Position numbers and translations under genes: made by a program | Part shown: piece by piece, positions 1 to 10,423 of the stretch | Layout of the letters: each line of letters begins with the position of its first letter | Position numbering within the stretch: the first letter of the stretch is position 1 | Notes under the pieces: generated by a model | The model's input: only the letters and a program-made list of their open reading frames with translations | What the model was told of the DNA's origin: nothing | The model's database searches: none | Source: AP-15 sp963814805 | Lineage (GTDB): Bacteria; Pseudomonadota; Alphaproteobacteria; ATCC43930; CGMCC-115725 | Reading direction: 5' to 3' | Assembly: GCA_963814805.1 (NCBI GenBank) | Contig: CAWFER010000006.1 | Location: 124,001-188,000 of the forward strand | DNA: 64,000 bases

Positions 1-2
1 CG

Positions 3-851
3 CGCTGTGGCGTCATGGGCAATCGGATCACGAAGCTGGCGGGCAAGAGCACGCGGCCGGGCGTCTACAACTGCAAAGATTGCCGCAAGCCGTTTTCCGT
101 CACGGTCGGCACCGTTATGGAGCGCTCGCATATCCCGCTGTCGAAATGGGTTCTGGCGACGCGCTTGATGGCCGCGAGCAAGAAGGGCATGTCGGCGCAT
201 CAACTGCACCGGATGCTTGATACCAGCTACGAAGCCGCGTGGTTCCTGTTTCACCGGCTTCGCGAGGCGGCTGGCGATCCCTCGCCTGCGCCGATCGGCG
301 GTGAAGGCAAGGTGGTCGAAATTGACGAAACCTACATCGGCGGCAAGGAAGCCAACAAACACGCCAGCAAGCGCCGGCATGCGGGTCGCGGGCCAGTCGG
401 CAAGATGGCTGTTGTTGCCCTCGTCGAGCGCGACGGCGAAACCCGTAGTTTTCACGTCGCAAATGTGACCGCGAAGACGCTCCGGCCGATCATCGTCAAG
501 CACGCGAGCCGAAAGTCCTACATGATGACGGACGAAGCTGCGGTTTATCCAGCGATCGGCGACGAGTTCGCCGGGCATGGCACGGTCAACCACGGCGCAG
601 AGGAATACGTTCGCACGGGCGGCTTTCACCATACCAACACGGTTGAAAGCCATTTCGCGCTGTTGAAGCGCGGCGTGTTCGGCACATTCCACAACATTAG
701 CGAGGCGCACCTGTCGCGCTATCTCGCCGAGTTCGATTTCCGGGCGAACACCCGCGACATGACAGACGGGGAACGGGCCGCCGCATTGCTCGCCGCCGCG
801 AAGGGCAAGCGGCTTCTGTACCGACAGCCTCACCAAGCCGCGAACGGCTAA
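3..851 (+). CDS. IS1595-family (ISXO2-like) transposase, 5' end outside window
   Basis: The reading frame is open to the left edge, so the gene starts outside the window. Codons at 6-11 give a Cys-Gly that fits the first half of the N-terminal zinc ribbon; the second half is the CKDC at residues 20-23, counting from the Met at 15. The catalytic acidic residues are probably D104 (EIDETYIGG), D173 (MTDEAAVY) and E211 (NTVESHFALLKRG), the usual layout of ISXO2-like DDE transposases. The protein would cut and paste its own insertion sequence. The 3' end is intact. I could not find the terminal inverted repeats, so the element boundaries are unknown. Disrupted genes follow downstream, which fits a mobile or decaying region. 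Confidence 0.9.
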   Translation, partial: RCGVMGNRITKLAGKSTRPGVYNCKDCRKPFSVTVGTVMERSHIPLSKWVLATRLMAASKKGMSAHQLHRMLDTSYEAAWFLFHRLREAAGDPSPAPIGGEGKVVEIDETYIGGKEANKHASKRRHAGRGPVGKMAVVALVERDGETRSFHVANVTAKTLRPIIVKHASRKSYMMTDEAAVYPAIGDEFAGHGTVNHGAEEYVRTGGFHHTNTVESHFALLKRGVFGTFHNISEAHLSRYLAEFDFRANTRDMTDGERAAALLAAAKGKRLLYRQPHQAANG

Positions 852-1037
852 GCAGCGCCTCCGCGCTTTCCTGCGCTGGCGCGCTTGCCGCAGAGTCCGA
901 GTAGCCTTCTTCCCCTTCGCGCGTCGCACCTGCTCCGCAAGCTCGGCGCGCGATTGGGGAGGCGTCTTCAGCAGCCGCAGCAACAGCGCATCGAACCGCT
1001 GCGCAACCTGATCGTCATCGCTTCCCTGGTCGCTCAT
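852..1037 (-). CDS. small ORF convergent with the transposase (doubtful)
   Basis: A minus-strand frame opens with ATG at 1037 and begins MSDQGSDDDQVAQRFDALLL, an acidic start followed by a very basic Lys/Arg-rich stretch. It has no stop before the antisense of the transposase and stays open to the left edge of the window. Only the part outside the transposase is listed. It may be a small accessory gene of the insertion sequence or just a chance open frame in GC-rich DNA. The start is 15 bases from the start of the divergent HNH-like gene at 1052. I do not recognise a domain. Confidence 0.25.
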
Positions 1038-1051
1038 ACGGGGAGGATAGC

Positions 1052-1913
1052 ATGGCAGAGCCGACACTCAGCACTGCAATCGCCATCAGAGGATTCGGAC
1101 GCCAGAGAGTCTACCCGCCGGTAGGGCGTTGCATTTATTGTTTTGTGACAGATTGTGACCTTGGAGATGAGCACATTATCCCGCAAGCCCTGGGTGGTAA
1201 CATCATCCTTCGATCAGCGTCATGCTCAGATTGTGAAAGAATTATCGGCGCCGGGGTTGAACAACGCTTAACACATAAAACCAAAGGCATGTTCGCAGCA
1301 ATGAGGTTGCGCCATAACTACAAATCTAAGCGGCCTAAAACACGACCTAGCTCTCTTCCGTTTACGATAATTGAGCCGAGCGGATTTCATAGACGTGTCC
1401 ATATTCCAGCGAAAATGATTCCCCGATATTGGCTCGCGTTTGTGAGTCTCGGACCTCCAGGCATTATCGTTGGGAGATCGCCCAACGCTGGCGCGCTCGG
1501 GGCGGCGTATTGGCAGTGGCACGAAGACGATATCAAAGGGCTGTCGCGAATTGTCGTGCCGGGCGCTCGTATTCAATTGCATGGCGCGGGCGACGCGCGT
1601 GATCTGAACTCGATTAATAGCAAAGATCGCGCATGCAATGGCCGTAGCAGAATATGGTCTTGATTCATTTGATCCCTGGTTACCACGCTTCATCTTAGGT
1701 AAGGATGATTGTGCGTTGCACTATTACGTATCCGGACGCGAAAACAAGACTGTTGAACCTAGGGGCGACCACAGAATAAGCCTCGGCACCTGGGGAGACG
1801 ATGGATTAATAATCGGTGCTACCGTGCGGCTTTTCTGTTGTTATGGTACCCCCAATTACGAAGTTGCGGTCGGGAAGTTCAAAAAACCTCGTCAACAACA
1901 TCCTGCGACTTAA
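1052..1913 (+). pseudogene. HNH-endonuclease-like protein, frameshifted
   Basis: The first frame (1052-1663) has a CIYC...DEHIIPQALGGN...SC..C arrangement, which resembles the zinc-binding HNH_5 type of nuclease fold near the N-terminus. It has a good ribosome binding site, GGGAGG, before the ATG. A second frame (to 1913) continues the protein as KIAHAMAVAEYGLDSFDPW. The two join if one A is removed from the AAA near 1621-1623, giving roughly 286 residues. As sequenced the product would stop at 1663 with a scrambled tail. Base composition is more AT-rich than in the core genes, which suggests an acquired accessory gene. A DNA-cleaving role is an inference from the HNH-like pattern only. The 3' end overlaps a convergent small gene. 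Confidence 0.55.
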
Positions 1914-2090
1914 GATTGCCCATATGCATTCAACATAAAAAGCGCGATCGTAACTGTCCAATTTCTCCCATTCGCAATCTGTCCTGCCGGGGTCCAAGCG
2001 CTCTTGGGTTTCAAACAGATAACGAGCCAGCCGCAAGACGATTGCGTCGCGATCGTCGCCAGTTGAATTGCCCTTGCATTCCGCGCACAT
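1806..2090 (-). CDS. small hypothetical protein (94 aa)
   Basis: The ATG at 2090 is preceded by a clear GGAGGG ribosome binding site about seven bases upstream, and the frame gives a protein-like, acidic sequence beginning MCAECKGNSTGDD and containing WEKLDSYDRAFYVECIWAIL, probably helical. I do not recognise the family. It converges on and overlaps the end of the frameshifted HNH-like gene by about 100 bases, which is unusual for two functional genes, so one of them may be decaying. It belongs to the AT-richer accessory patch at the left edge. Confidence 0.5.
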   Translation of the reverse strand: MCAECKGNSTGDDRDAIVLRLARYLFETQERLDPGRTDCEWEKLDSYDRAFYVECIWAILSRRMLLTRFFELPDRNFVIGGTITTEKPHGSTDY

Positions 2091-2140
2091 GATTTTCCCT
2101 CCAAGCCACGCGTCGCAGAGGGAAAATCACGGTTGACTGA

Positions 2141-2440
2141 ACTGCCGGCCTGTCACGCGCTTTCGAAATATACCGTCAGATTTGCTACGTCAACCTGATA
2201 ATTCCCCAAGATTTCCTCGGTGAGCAACCCTACACGCTTGCCGACGGATCGACGCTCAAGAGCGCTCGCTTTATTATTCATCAAATAACGATTGGCCCTT
2301 ACACCATTTCCAATGTGAGGGCGAGTATCGGCCCGGTCGATGGGGGCCTTCTCCTCGGCCAGAGTCTGCTTTCGCGCTTCGCTTCGGTGACTCTAGACAA
2401 CGATCGCCACCTGCTTGTCCTGAGCGGGCCTCGTCAATAG
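2141..2440 (+). pseudogene. fragment of a retropepsin-like (clan AA) aspartic protease
   Basis: The frame ends DFLGEQPYTLADGSTLKSAR ... GPVDGGLLLGQSLLSRFASV, the C-terminal half of bacterial single-domain retropepsin-like proteases (a TLADGS strand, then the LLLGQSxLxRF strand and a DN-H-LVL end). The N-terminal part with the catalytic D-S/T-G motif is absent: an in-frame stop lies at 2138 and there is no in-frame ATG. It is therefore a 5'-truncated remnant of about 95 codons. It lies beside the transposase and the broken HNH-like gene and is probably debris of rearrangement. Confidence 0.6.
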
Positions 2441-2511
2441 CCCGGCGGCGAGCGCCGCCGGCAAACCCAGCATCGCGGCGAGCCCGACCGCGACAAGACT
2501 GATGCCGGCCC

Positions 2512-3066
2512 TCAATCTGCACCTTGCTGCAACCCGGCCCGCTTCTCGCGGATGCTCGCCGCCACAGGCGCCGCTTTCTCCAACAAGCCGAGCCAGCGTT
2601 CGACCCGCTCGCGGTTCTTGCCGAAATCATTGCGGCCGTAACGCGATCGGCTGTAGAGCGCGATCCCGGAGCGGTCGGGACCGAGCGCCACGAACTCGAC
2701 AGTGACGATGTCGGGAAAGCGGAAGGCCGGCGAATGCTGGATATAGACGAGGCGGCGCCCTTGCGATTCCACCCGCACCACCCGCGGCTCGGCGGCGATC
2801 ATGCTGGTCCACTCGTCGCGCAGCCGCCGCCACGGCAGGGCAAAGATCGGCGTCGTCATCGCCGGATGAGCCGCGCAATAGCCGGGCGGGCAGGCGAGAA
2901 AGCTCGGCTGCGGCAGCGGCGGGCGCAGCGCCGCGATGTCGACGCGCTCCTGCGGCGCTGGGCGATCCTGCGCCGGGCGGCTCATCAACACCCGCACCGC
3001 AGCGCCGAGGGCGATCGCCGCGAGCCCGACGCCGAGCAATGCTGTCGCGATCGGGCGAGCCCGCAT
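2512..3066 (-). CDS. DUF1499 family protein with N-terminal membrane anchor
   Basis: This is a 184-residue protein with an N-terminal hydrophobic segment (about residues 6-29) and then a DUF1499-type domain with CPPGYC, a VYIQHSPAFRFPD stretch and the typical end PDRSGIALYSRSRYGRNDFG followed by NRERVERWL. It is probably exported and anchored facing the periplasm. The molecular function of DUF1499 proteins is not known. The gene is divergent from the broken glycosylase gene that starts at 3151, so the 84 bases between them should hold both promoters. Confidence 0.8.
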   Translation of the reverse strand: MRARPIATALLGVGLAAIALGAAVRVLMSRPAQDRPAPQERVDIAALRPPLPQPSFLACPPGYCAAHPAMTTPIFALPWRRLRDEWTSMIAAEPRVVRVESQGRRLVYIQHSPAFRFPDIVTVEFVALGPDRSGIALYSRSRYGRNDFGKNRERVERWLGLLEKAAPVAASIREKRAGLQQGAD

Positions 3067-3150
3067 TCCTCACCTCTGCCGATACGACCCGGATGGAGAC
3101 CCGGCCGCGACTATGGCATAAGTTGGCGGCCAACGACCAGGCGGTGCGGC

Positions 3151-3920
3151 ATGGACCAGCCGGCGAACCCGGAAATTCGAACAGCGCCGCGCCGCACCCG
3201 GGCGGCGGCCGCTGCCGACCGCGGGATTGCCGCCGCCAGCGGACCGAATTCGCCGGCGCAAGATGCCCCGATCTACGCGCCCGACGGTCTCGCCGAGGGG
3301 ATCGCGGCACTCTCCGCCGAACCGGTCTTTGCCGCGATCCTGGAGCGGGCCGGCCCGCCGCAGTTTCGCCGCCGGCGCAACGGATTTGCCACCTTGCTGC
3401 ACATCATCCTCGAGCAGCAGGTGTCGATCGACGCCGCGGCGGCGATGCACCGCCGGCTGAGCGGCCTGTGCCGGCCGCTCGGCCCCGAGGGCTTCCTGGC
3501 GCTGGACGACGCGGCCCTGCGCGCCTGCGGCTTCAGCCGGCAGAAGATGGGCTATGCCCGCCAGCTCGCCGAACGGGTGAGCCGCGGCGAATTCGACTTC
3601 AACCGGCTGGCCGCGGCCGATGACGAAGCCGCGCGGGCAGCTCCTGATCGCGCTCAAGGGCATCGGCGCGCTGGAGCGCCGAAATCTACCTGATCTTCGC
3701 CTTGGGCCGGGCGGACATCTGGCCCGCCGCCGATCTCGGCCTGCAGATCGCCGCCGGCGCGCGGCTCGGCCTCGCATCGCGGCCGGCCGAACCCGAATTG
3801 CGGCGGCTCGGCGAGGCCTGGCGGCCGTGGCGCTCGGTCGCCGCCTGCCTGTTCTGGCAATCCTATCTGCACGAGCGCGGAAGGGCGCCGCCGCTGCTGG
3901 CGCCAGAGCTCTACGCCTGA
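3151..3920 (+). pseudogene. AlkA-type DNA-3-methyladenine glycosylase, two frameshifts
   Basis: Three consecutive frames together encode a HhH-GPD base-excision glycosylase. The first runs from the ATG at 3151 through LLHIILEQQVSIDAAAAMHR to about 3635; the second gives QLLIALKGIG; the third gives WSAEIYLIFALGRADIWPAADLG and ends at 3920. The helix-hairpin-helix (LKGIG.WSAEIYL) and the following Asp of PAADLG are the DNA-binding and catalytic signatures of the family, which removes alkylated bases. Both breaks are +1 and are repaired by removing one base each (a G near 3630, a C or G near 3672). The true gene is probably intact, about 255 residues. Confidence 0.75.
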
Positions 3921-3954
3921 CCCTGCAAACCCGATCGAGGCAAGCCCAGCCGAT

Positions 3955-4539
3955 ATGCAAGCCATCCGGGCATTGTGCGTCTATTGCGGCTCGTCCGGCG
4001 CGGTCGCCGCCCCATACCGCGCGGCGGCGAGCGAACTTGGCGCGCGGCTTGCCGCGGCCGGCATCGAGATCGTCTTCGGCGGCGGCCGGGTCGGGCTGAT
4101 GGGGCTGCTCGCCGATGCCGCGCTCGCCGCGGGCGGCCGGGTGACCGGGATCATCCCAGCCCGGCTGCGCGACAAGGAGCTCGCCCATCAGGGCGTCAGC
4201 GAGCTGGTGGTGGTCGGCGGCATGCACGAGCGCAAGCAGCGGATGGCCGAGCGGGCGGACGCCTTCGCGGTTCTGCCCGGCGGCATCGGCACCCTCGACG
4301 AGATGTTCGACACCCTCAGCTGGAAGCAACTGGGGCTGCACGCCAAACCGATGTTCCTGGTCGATATCGACGGCTACTGGGCCGGCCTGCGCGCGCTTCT
4401 CGAACACATTATCGAGCGCGGCTTTGCGACGCAGCAGACCGGCGCCCTGATGCAGGTCGTTCCGAGCGTCGCGGCGCTGATGGCCGCGCTCGGCGAAACC
4501 GCGGGACCGACCGTCGGCCTCGCCCCCGAGCTTTTCTGA
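3955..4539 (+). CDS. LOG family protein (TIGR00730, nucleoside-5'-monophosphate phosphoribohydrolase type)
   Basis: A 194-residue Rossmann-fold protein with the two LOG-family signatures: GGGRVGLMG at residues 42-50 and PGGIGTLDE at 108-116, plus the MHERKQRM segment at 90-97. Characterised relatives release the free base from cytokinin riboside 5'-monophosphates or other nucleotides; the bacterial substrate is often unclear. The gene starts about 35 bases after the glycosylase gene on the same strand, so the two may be co-transcribed. Length is normal for the family. Confidence 0.88.
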   Translation: MQAIRALCVYCGSSGAVAAPYRAAASELGARLAAAGIEIVFGGGRVGLMGLLADAALAAGGRVTGIIPARLRDKELAHQGVSELVVVGGMHERKQRMAERADAFAVLPGGIGTLDEMFDTLSWKQLGLHAKPMFLVDIDGYWAGLRALLEHIIERGFATQQTGALMQVVPSVAALMAALGETAGPTVGLAPELF

Positions 4540-4998
4540 GCGGTCGTCAACCCGGACCGGGACGTATCTGTTTGATGGTGTAAGGTTTTGCCGGTTGAGC
4601 CCGGCGATATCCCCCCGGCGGTGAATAAACCGGTGCAAAACCCCGGAAGGAAGCAGTCGCGGTCCAAGGTTTCCAATCGTTCGATCCAAATGCCTAAAAA
4701 TACGGCAAAATTTTAACATACTGGAATCACGGAATAATTTTCTGGATGGACGATAAGTCCATGCATCTATCGGTAACGATTTGGTAACAGTCTGAAACAA
4801 TGCCGCATTTTGGCCTCGTTCTGGCCTCAGCGGCCGGCGCTGTGCACAATTTGCGGCGGCGTCTGCTGGCGCGAGCGCCCAGCGGCGGCGCCGATCCGCC
4901 TTTAGGCCGCTTGTCGCGCCAGAGTGCTGCCTCTATCCTGGCGCGCTGGCGAGGACGCCGGCCGGTCCGGCGCCGGCCGCATGCGAGGATGGAAAACA
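4540..4998. other. intergenic region with GC-rich inverted segments
   Basis: No convincing gene is present between the LOG gene and the isocitrate dehydrogenase stub. Around 4580-4660 there are several short GC-rich complementary segments and the string CCGGAAGGAAGCAG, which resembles the apical loop of SRP RNA but lacks the conserved 5' loop strand. The stretch 4690-4800 is AT-rich and probably carries the promoter of the old icd gene. Confidence 0.4.
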
Positions 4999-5151
4999 AT
5001 GGCGAAAATCAAGGTGGCGCGGCCGGTCGTCGAGCTCGACGGCGACGAGATGACCCGGATCATCTGGAGCTTCATCAAAAGCAAGCTGATCTAGCCGTAT
5101 CTCGAAGTCAACCTGAAATACTACGACCTTGGCATGGAGAGCTGCGACGCC
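4999..5151 (+). pseudogene. icd: 5' remnant of dimeric NADP-isocitrate dehydrogenase gene
   Basis: The ATG at 4999, preceded by GAGGA, opens MAKIKVARPVVELDGDEMTR, then IIWSFIKSKLI, the conserved N-terminus of the homodimeric NADP-dependent isocitrate dehydrogenase of alphaproteobacteria. A TAG stop at 5092-5094 interrupts it, but the same frame continues with PYLEVNLKYYDLGMESCDA before homology is lost at about 5151. About 50 codons survive of a gene normally a little over 400 codons long. It sits directly upstream of, and in the same orientation as, a complete monomeric isocitrate dehydrogenase. The simplest reading is that the old enzyme was replaced and only its start remains. The stub may still be translated as a 31-residue leader. 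Confidence 0.85.
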
Positions 5152-5233
5152 CTCGCGTCAGTGCAACAAGACAGGCCATAATCGTTAATAGATTAACTCA
5201 GCCGAAACGAAAGCGGCGCGCGGAGGTGCAAGC

Positions 5234-7456
<2,223 letters not shown>

Positions 7457-7511
7457 CGTGCATAAGCCAATGAACTGAACCGAAGACGGCCGAAACAAGG
7501 GAGGAAGAACG

Positions 7512-8468
7512 ATGCGGCTCAGCATCCTCGACGATTATCAGGGTGTCGCGCTCGACATGGCGGATTGGTCGCCGGTGCGGAGCCGCGGTATCGAAATCGC
7601 CGTCGAGCGGCATGCTTTCGCCGATGAGGACGCCGTTGTGCGCGCACTCGCCAATTCCGAGGTCGTCGCGGCAATGCGCGAGCGCACGCCGTTTCCGAGA
7701 TCGGTCGTCGACCGACTGCCCAAGCTGAAGCTCTTGATCACGACCGGCATGCGCAACGCGTCCTTCGACATGGCCGCGCTAAAGGACCACGGCGTCACGG
7801 TGTGTGGCACCGGCGGTCCCGGCGGCGGCAACGAGGATACCGCCGAACTCGCCTGGGGCCTGATCCTCGGCGCGGCGCGGCGAATCGCGGAGGATCATCA
7901 ATTCATGCGGCTGGGCGGATGGCAGACCCGCATCGGCCACCGCGTCGCCGGCAAGACGCTCGGTCTGTTGGGCCTGGGGCGGCTCGGTAGCGCGGTCGCC
8001 CGCGTCGGGCTCGCCTTTGGCATGAAGGCGATCGCCTGGAGCCAGAACCTTTCGGCGGAGAAGGCCGCTTCGCAGGGCGTCGAGCGGGTCGAGAAGGACG
8101 AGTTGTTCCGCCGCTGCGACATTCTCTCGGTGCATCTGGTGCTGAGCCCGCGCAGCCGCGGCCTGGTCGGCGCTCGCGAGATCGGGCTGATGAAGCCGAG
8201 CGCCATCCTGGTCAACACCTCGCGCGGCCCGATCGTCGACACCGAGGCGGTCATCGCGGCGCTCAAGGCGGGCCGTCTCGCCTATGCCGGGTTCGACGTC
8301 TACGACAAGGAGCCTTTGCCGATCGACCATCCGCTGCGCACCGCGCCGAACGTGATCCTGACCCCGCATATCGGCTATGTCACCGACGAAAATTACCGCA
8401 GCTCCTACCCGCAGATCGTCGAGAACGTCGCTGCCTTTCTCGACGGCGCGCCGATCCGGGTGATCTGA
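7512..8468 (+). CDS. D-2-hydroxyacid dehydrogenase family protein
   Basis: A 318-residue NAD(P)-dependent dehydrogenase. The dinucleotide-binding loop GLGRLG is at residues 154-159, and the catalytic trio of the family is present: R238 (NTSRG), E267 (DKEP) and H286 (PHIG). Such enzymes reduce 2-keto acids to D-2-hydroxy acids or act on phosphoglycerate; the substrate cannot be read from the sequence. There is a GGGAGGAAG ribosome binding site before the ATG. The gene follows isocitrate dehydrogenase by 55 bases and precedes an acetyltransferase by 17, so a small operon is possible. Confidence 0.88.
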   Translation: MRLSILDDYQGVALDMADWSPVRSRGIEIAVERHAFADEDAVVRALANSEVVAAMRERTPFPRSVVDRLPKLKLLITTGMRNASFDMAALKDHGVTVCGTGGPGGGNEDTAELAWGLILGAARRIAEDHQFMRLGGWQTRIGHRVAGKTLGLLGLGRLGSAVARVGLAFGMKAIAWSQNLSAEKAASQGVERVEKDELFRRCDILSVHLVLSPRSRGLVGAREIGLMKPSAILVNTSRGPIVDTEAVIAALKAGRLAYAGFDVYDKEPLPIDHPLRTAPNVILTPHIGYVTDENYRSSYPQIVENVAAFLDGAPIRVI

Positions 8469-8485
8469 ACTTCGCGTCGGGCGCA

Positions 8486-9031
8486 ATGATCGGCGACGGC
8501 CTCCGGCTGCGGCCTTCCGAGGATCGCGATCTCGCGGCGATCAGCGCGATCTACCGACATCATGTGCTGCATGGGGTGGCTTCGTTCGAGGAGACCCCGC
8601 CCGAGCCGGACGAGATGGCGCGCCGGCGCCGCGAGATTGTTTCGCGCGGGCTGCCCTACCTCGTCGCCGAGCAGGGCGAGCGGGTCATCGGCTATTGTTA
8701 CGCAAGCCTATACCGGACCCGGTCGGCCTATCGTTTCACCGTCGAGGATTCGATCTACGTCGAGGCCGCCGAAACCGGGCGCGGGATCGGGCGCGAATTG
8801 CTGTCGGCCCTGATCGAGCGCTGCGCGGCGCAGGGCTACCGGCAGATGGTGGCGGTGATCGGCGGGAGCGACCAATGGCCGTCGATCCGGCTCCATGCGG
8901 CGCTTGGCTTTGCCCGGGTCGGCTTATTGCCGGCGGTCGGCTTCAAATTCGGCGGCTGGATCGATACCGTTCTGATGCAGCGGGTCCTCGGCGAGGGCGC
9001 CGCCATCGCGCCCGCAGCAATCGGCGATTAA
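8486..9031 (+). CDS. GNAT N-acetyltransferase, phosphinothricin acetyltransferase-like
   Basis: A 181-residue GNAT protein. The acetyl-CoA pyrophosphate-binding segment GRGIGRELL is at about 98-106, and the layout with an early IYRHHVLHGVASFEE and a late DQWPSIRLHAALGF matches the Pat/MddA group, which acetylates phosphinothricin or methionine derivatives. Chromosomal members usually protect against methionine sulfoximine-like compounds; the real substrate here is unknown. It is in line with the dehydrogenase upstream and the DOPA dioxygenase-like gene downstream. Confidence 0.85.
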   Translation: MIGDGLRLRPSEDRDLAAISAIYRHHVLHGVASFEETPPEPDEMARRRREIVSRGLPYLVAEQGERVIGYCYASLYRTRSAYRFTVEDSIYVEAAETGRGIGRELLSALIERCAAQGYRQMVAVIGGSDQWPSIRLHAALGFARVGLLPAVGFKFGGWIDTVLMQRVLGEGAAIAPAAIGD

Positions 9032-9046
9032 GATATCGAGGTGAAC

Positions 9047-9415
9047 ATGGCTGATCCATTTGCCGATCCCGACCGGATCGAAGGCTACCACGCCCACATC
9101 TATTACGACCCCGCCACCCGCGCCCAGGCCGAGCGGCTGCGCCAAGGCATCGGCGAGCGCTTCGCGGCCCGGCTCGGCAACTGGCACGACGAGCCGGTCG
9201 GCCCGCATCCGGTATCGATGTACCAGGTGGCCTTTGGCGCCGAGGCGTTCGCGGACCTGGCGCCGTGGCTGATGCTGAACCGCGACGGGCTCGACGTGCT
9301 GGTGCATCCGCTCTCCGGCGACAGCCTGGCCGACCACACCCGCTATGCAATGTGGCTCGGCCGGGTTTTGCCGCTGCGGCTCGAGGCGCTGCGCCGCGCC
9401 AGCCCGACAAATTGA
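9047..9415 (+). CDS. DOPA 4,5-dioxygenase family protein
   Basis: A compact protein of about 122 residues with the family's His motifs: YHAHIYYD near the N-terminus, a central HPVSMYQV and LDVLVHPLSGD. The ATG at 9047 is preferred over the GTG at 9041 because GAGG lies just upstream of it. Relatives cleave aromatic catechols with non-haem iron, or have unknown function in bacteria. It directly follows the acetyltransferase gene on the same strand and probably shares its transcript. Confidence 0.82.
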   Translation: MADPFADPDRIEGYHAHIYYDPATRAQAERLRQGIGERFAARLGNWHDEPVGPHPVSMYQVAFGAEAFADLAPWLMLNRDGLDVLVHPLSGDSLADHTRYAMWLGRVLPLRLEALRRASPTN

Positions 9416-9424
9416 TCGTCGAAT

Positions 9425-9580
9425 TTATATTCGGCCCACCACCAGCAGCACGACGACGATAATCAGCAGGATGCCGACGCCGCCGCTCGGATAGTAGCCC
9501 CAGCCGCCGCTGTAGCCCCATGTCGGCAGGGCGCCGATCAGCAGCAGCACCAGAATGACCAGAAGGATTGTGCCCAGCAT
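9425..9580 (-). CDS. DUF3309 small membrane protein
   Basis: A 51-residue protein starting MLGTILLVILVLLLIGALPT, with a second hydrophobic segment at the C-terminus ending VVGRI and a Trp/Tyr/Gly-rich linker (WGYSGGWGYYPSGG). This is the DUF3309 pattern: two short membrane helices. The longer open frame to 9670 is not needed, because the family starts at this Met. The function is unknown; relatives are common in alphaproteobacteria. Confidence 0.85.
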   Translation of the reverse strand: MLGTILLVILVLLLIGALPTWGYSGGWGYYPSGGVGILLIIVVVLLVVGRI

Positions 9581-9724
9581 CGCTAACCTGCGGTTATGTT
9601 GATCACCGCTTAGGAAACCCGCGCCACGGTGGATGAGTTCCCCGTCCGGTTTAAAAAAACCGCCCGGCACGCTCGTCTCCCGGCTCTGGGTCGGGCCTGC
9701 GCCGCGAGGCGGCGCGGCGGCTAC

Positions 9725-10324
9725 CTAGACGCGGCGAGGCCACAGCCATTGGCGCACCGGCCCGCTATCCACATGGACAAAGTCCGCACGCGGATAATAG
9801 CCGACGCCGCCGGCCCGGAGGCTTAGCGCGGCATTGCGCACCTGCTCCAGGCTGCGTCCTTCGCTGCGCAGATCGATCGCCATGCCCTTGATGTGATAGC
9901 TGTGCTTGGCCACCCCGTTGCCTTGGAGATAGAGCCGCTGATTGGTGGCTGGCGACCGGTAGCCGCATAACACCAGGAACGGATCGGGCGTATCGAGGCG
10001 GTCGCGCAGCAGACCCAATACGTCGAGAACACCGGCGTTCATCGGCCGGATCTCGCCGAAATCGTGATCGCGCAAAATCCAATTGATGTCGCGCACCGCC
10101 TCGCGGATGTAGTGGCCGTCGGCCCAATACACCGTGCGCAGCCACTCGCCGGTGTTGACGTTGTAAAGCGACACTGATCGCGGAGCAAAGGACACTGCGC
10201 TGGCGGGCTTGACCAGACCAACGGCAGCGACGGCAGCCGCCGCGCCGAAAAGCCGGCGGCGGCTCAATAGTTCAGAAGCGTGCAATGGTTTCTCCCCCCG
10301 GATTCCCCGAGTGGGCCATAGCAT
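9725..10324 (-). CDS. DUF882 family protein (YcbK-like, peptidase M15 fold), Tat-type signal
   Basis: A 199-residue exported protein. The N-terminus has SRRRLFGAAAAVAAVG, a Tat-like signal around residues 21-44. The domain shows GYRSPATNQ and the likely zinc ligands H144 and D151 (HSYHIKGMAID) and H184 (FVHVD), as in YcbK and M15 metallopeptidases. It probably works on peptidoglycan in the periplasm, though activity of DUF882 proteins is not well established. It lies downstream of an L,D-transpeptidase gene on the same strand, the same pairing as ycbB-ycbK in enterobacteria. Confidence 0.88.
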   Translation of the reverse strand: MLWPTRGIRGEKPLHASELLSRRRLFGAAAAVAAVGLVKPASAVSFAPRSVSLYNVNTGEWLRTVYWADGHYIREAVRDINWILRDHDFGEIRPMNAGVLDVLGLLRDRLDTPDPFLVLCGYRSPATNQRLYLQGNGVAKHSYHIKGMAIDLRSEGRSLEQVRNAALSLRAGGVGYYPRADFVHVDSGPVRQWLWPRRV

Positions 10325-10423
10325 CCGAAACCGCGTCGAACAACCCCGAACGGACGAAACCCGCGGAACTGCCGGGGTCTGTTACAATTTTCTATCTATT
10401 GGTTTGGCCGAGGCTTCCGACCC

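Noticed and set aside
4620..4665. SRP RNA (ffs) gene
   Set aside because: The GGAAGGAAGCAG part fits the apical loop, but the conserved 5' strand of the internal loop (CAGG) is missing and the flanks do not form a continuous helix.
3070..4800. Minus-strand ORF of 576 codons
   Set aside because: It covers the glycosylase and LOG genes in antisense and is Arg/Pro/Ala-rich, as expected of a shadow frame in GC-rich DNA.
5092..5094. TAG in the icd stub as a sequencing error
   Set aside because: Fixing it would not restore the gene, because homology ends at about 5151 and the rest of the enzyme is missing.
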